Below are positions 5,456 to 6,811 of a stretch of DNA of 6,811 nucleotides, piece after piece. This stretch comes from Alphaproteobacteria bacterium. GTDB taxonomy: Bacteria > Pseudomonadota > Alphaproteobacteria > DAOWDM01. Position 1 is the stretch's first letter, and each line of letters begins with the position of its first letter. Below the pieces are notes generated by a model. That model was given only the letters and a program-made list of their open reading frames with translations, had not been told where the DNA came from and made no database searches. The position numbers and the translations under genes are program-made. Where the stretch lies: contig DAOWDM010000083.1 in the NCBI GenBank assembly GCA_030639035.1, positions 1 through 6,811 of the forward strand, written 5' to 3'.

Positions 5456-6622
5456 TTGCCTAAACAAGATTATCTTTTTACTAGTGAATCTGTTTCTGAA
5501 GGACACCCTGATAAGGTATGTGACCGAATCTCAGATGCAATAGTTGATACATTCCTTGCTGCTGACCCTATGTCTCGTGTAGCCGTAGAAACACTTGCAA
5601 CCACTAATCGCATAGTACTTGCAGGAGAAAAACGTGCTCCTGAAAGTGTAACGCCTGAAATGGTTGAAGCTGCAGCTCGTAAAGCCATAAAGGATATTGG
5701 CTATGAACAAATAGGATTCCATTGGAATAATGTTGTTATTGAGAATTATATTCATCAGCAGTCTGGCGATATTGCTCAAGGAGTTGATTCTGGCAAGGAC
5801 AAGGACGAAGGTGCTGGTGATCAGGGAATAATGTTTGGTTACGCAGTTAATGAAACAGAAGCTTACATGCCTGCCCCTATATTTTATTCTCATAAAATTC
5901 TTCAAGCTATGGCAGAAGCACGTCATGCGAATAAAATTCTTGATCTTGGACCTGATGCTAAAAGTCAGATTACTCTAAAATATGTTAAGGGTAAGCCTGT
6001 TGGAGCTACTTCTATTGTGGTTTCTACTCAGCACTCAAATGGAATTGAACAAGCAGAAGTTCGTGAAATAGTTCGTGGTTTTGTCAACGAAGTTATGCCG
6101 AAAGACTGGATGTGTGATGAAGAGCATTTCTATGTAAATCCAACTGGCAGATTCGTAATTGGCGGACCTGACGGAGACTGTGGGCTTACAGGACGTAAGA
6201 TTATTGTTGATACTTATGGTGGTTCTGCACCTCATGGCGGAGGAGCTTTTTCTGGAAAAGACCCTTCTAAGGTTGATCGTTCAGCGGCGTATGCTTCACG
6301 TTATCTTGCAAAGAATGTTGTAGCAGCAGGTATTGCCGATGAATGTTTAATTCAGCTTTCATACGCTATTGGTGTATCAAAACCTTTATCTGTATATGTT
6401 GATACTTTCGGCACGTGTAAAGTTGATGAAGTTAAGCTTTCAAAGATAATTCAGGAAGTTATGGACTTAAGTCCTCGTGGTATTCGTGAGCATCTTGGTC
6501 TTAACAAGCCAATTTATACTCCAACTTCATCTTATGGACATTTTGGTCGCAATCCTCGCAAAGACGGTTGTTTCTCATGGGAAAAATTGGACATTATTGA
6601 TGAGCTTAAGTCAGCATTTTAA
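5456..6622 (+). CDS. metK: S-adenosylmethionine synthetase
   Basis: 388-residue enzyme (from the TTG) that makes S-adenosylmethionine from methionine and ATP; cytosolic, usually a tetramer. All hallmarks are intact: FTSESVSEGHPDK at residues 8-20, signature 1 GAGDQGIMFGYA at 119-130, DAKSQ at 167-171, NPTGRFVIGGPDGDCGLTGRK at 228-248, signature 2 GGGAFSGKD at 261-269 and the C-terminal YGHFGR at 360-365. I choose TTG 5456 because it has the best Shine-Dalgarno and because the protein then begins MPKQDYLFTSES, as related enzymes do. An ATG at 5426 (398 residues) is the main alternative. A GTG at 5372 lies within the upstream terminator and is unlikely. trmB follows after 15 bp, so SAM synthesis and a SAM-using tRNA methyltransferase probably share a transcript. 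Confidence 0.97.
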   Translation: MPKQDYLFTSESVSEGHPDKVCDRISDAIVDTFLAADPMSRVAVETLATTNRIVLAGEKRAPESVTPEMVEAAARKAIKDIGYEQIGFHWNNVVIENYIHQQSGDIAQGVDSGKDKDEGAGDQGIMFGYAVNETEAYMPAPIFYSHKILQAMAEARHANKILDLGPDAKSQITLKYVKGKPVGATSIVVSTQHSNGIEQAEVREIVRGFVNEVMPKDWMCDEEHFYVNPTGRFVIGGPDGDCGLTGRKIIVDTYGGSAPHGGGAFSGKDPSKVDRSAAYASRYLAKNVVAAGIADECLIQLSYAIGVSKPLSVYVDTFGTCKVDEVKLSKIIQEVMDLSPRGIREHLGLNKPIYTPTSSYGHFGRNPRKDGCFSWEKLDIIDELKSAF

Positions 6623-6637
6623 AATATCTGAGATTTC

Positions 6638-6811
6638 ATGAGTGTTTTGGAAACAAAAAAAGATACGCGTTTTTATGGTCGGCGCAGTGGTAAAAAGCTG
6701 CGGCGTCCACGTCTTTTGCTTGTAGAAAAGCTTCTTCCATTAATAGAAATAGCAGAACCTGAATCAAACGAAATTATTGAGCCTGCCTCTTTGTTTTCAG
6801 AGCAAAAAAAA
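6638..6811 (+). CDS. trmB: tRNA (guanine-N7)-methyltransferase, N-terminal part
   Basis: Partial gene: 58 codons from the ATG at 6638, still open at the window end. The visible N-terminus, with RFYGRRSGKKLRRPRLLLVEKLLPLIEI at residues 11-38 and EPASLF at 48-53, matches the start of alphaproteobacterial TrmB, which methylates G46 of tRNA variable loops using SAM. The Rossmann-fold SAM-binding motif (E-x-G-x-G) would begin just past the window edge and is not seen. The start is 15 bp after the metK stop, with only a weak GAG element upstream. The metK-trmB order is a common alphaproteobacterial arrangement and supports the call. Confidence 0.88.
   Translation, partial: MSVLETKKDTRFYGRRSGKKLRRPRLLLVEKLLPLIEIAEPESNEIIEPASLFSEQKK

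Noticed and set aside
5531..5926. Minus-strand frame of 131 codons inside metK
   Set aside because: metK is intact on the other strand with all its signatures, so this is an antisense shadow.

Overview
The window looks like the chromosome of an AT-rich alphaproteobacterium. The evidence is gene order: ybeY, corC, lnt, an XRE/HTH regulator, metK and trmB run in one direction, which I recall as a conserved alphaproteobacterial block usually preceded by miaB and phoH. The HTH protein between lnt and metK carries the sequence typical of the alphaproteobacterial PhrR/PraR-like family. The low G+C and the unusual HExxH proteins on the left suggest a host-associated or gut lineage (for example the uncultured RF32/'Azospirillum sp. 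CAG' type), but that placement is inference.

Left part (1-1399, minus strand): two tandem paralogous genes for predicted soluble HExxH zinc-metallopeptidase-like proteins, 4 nt apart and probably co-transcribed. The upstream gene (410-1399) is complete. The second (1-405) runs off the window edge. Their first ~65 codons are nearly identical, while the rest of the comparable sequence has diverged strongly. A good sigma70-like promoter (TTGACA, 17 bp, CATAAT) lies at 1431-1459. It overlaps what would otherwise look like a TTG-initiated N-terminal extension, so I start the gene at the ATG at 1399.

Middle (1400-4621): a short divergent promoter region, then ybeY-corC-lnt on the plus strand, each joined to the next by an ATGA stop/start overlap. 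These cover rRNA maturation/ribosome quality control (YbeY), a CBS-domain protein linked to ion transport or membrane homeostasis (CorC), and the last step of lipoprotein acylation (Lnt). phoH is not found directly upstream of ybeY; the accessory metallopeptidase genes occupy that side.

Right part (4622-6811): a 211-bp intergenic region with a TTGACA box and a small inverted repeat, then the HTH regulator, a strong intrinsic terminator, a short structured leader, metK (S-adenosylmethionine synthetase) and the beginning of trmB (SAM-dependent tRNA m7G46 methyltransferase, cut by the window end). metK most likely starts at a TTG (5456) with a good Shine-Dalgarno. The longer readings of this frame run back through the leader hairpin and the terminator.

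No tRNA, rRNA, CRISPR, insertion sequence or phage gene was recognised. The parts most worth a second look are the tandem metallopeptidase pair and the 5310-5455 region before metK.
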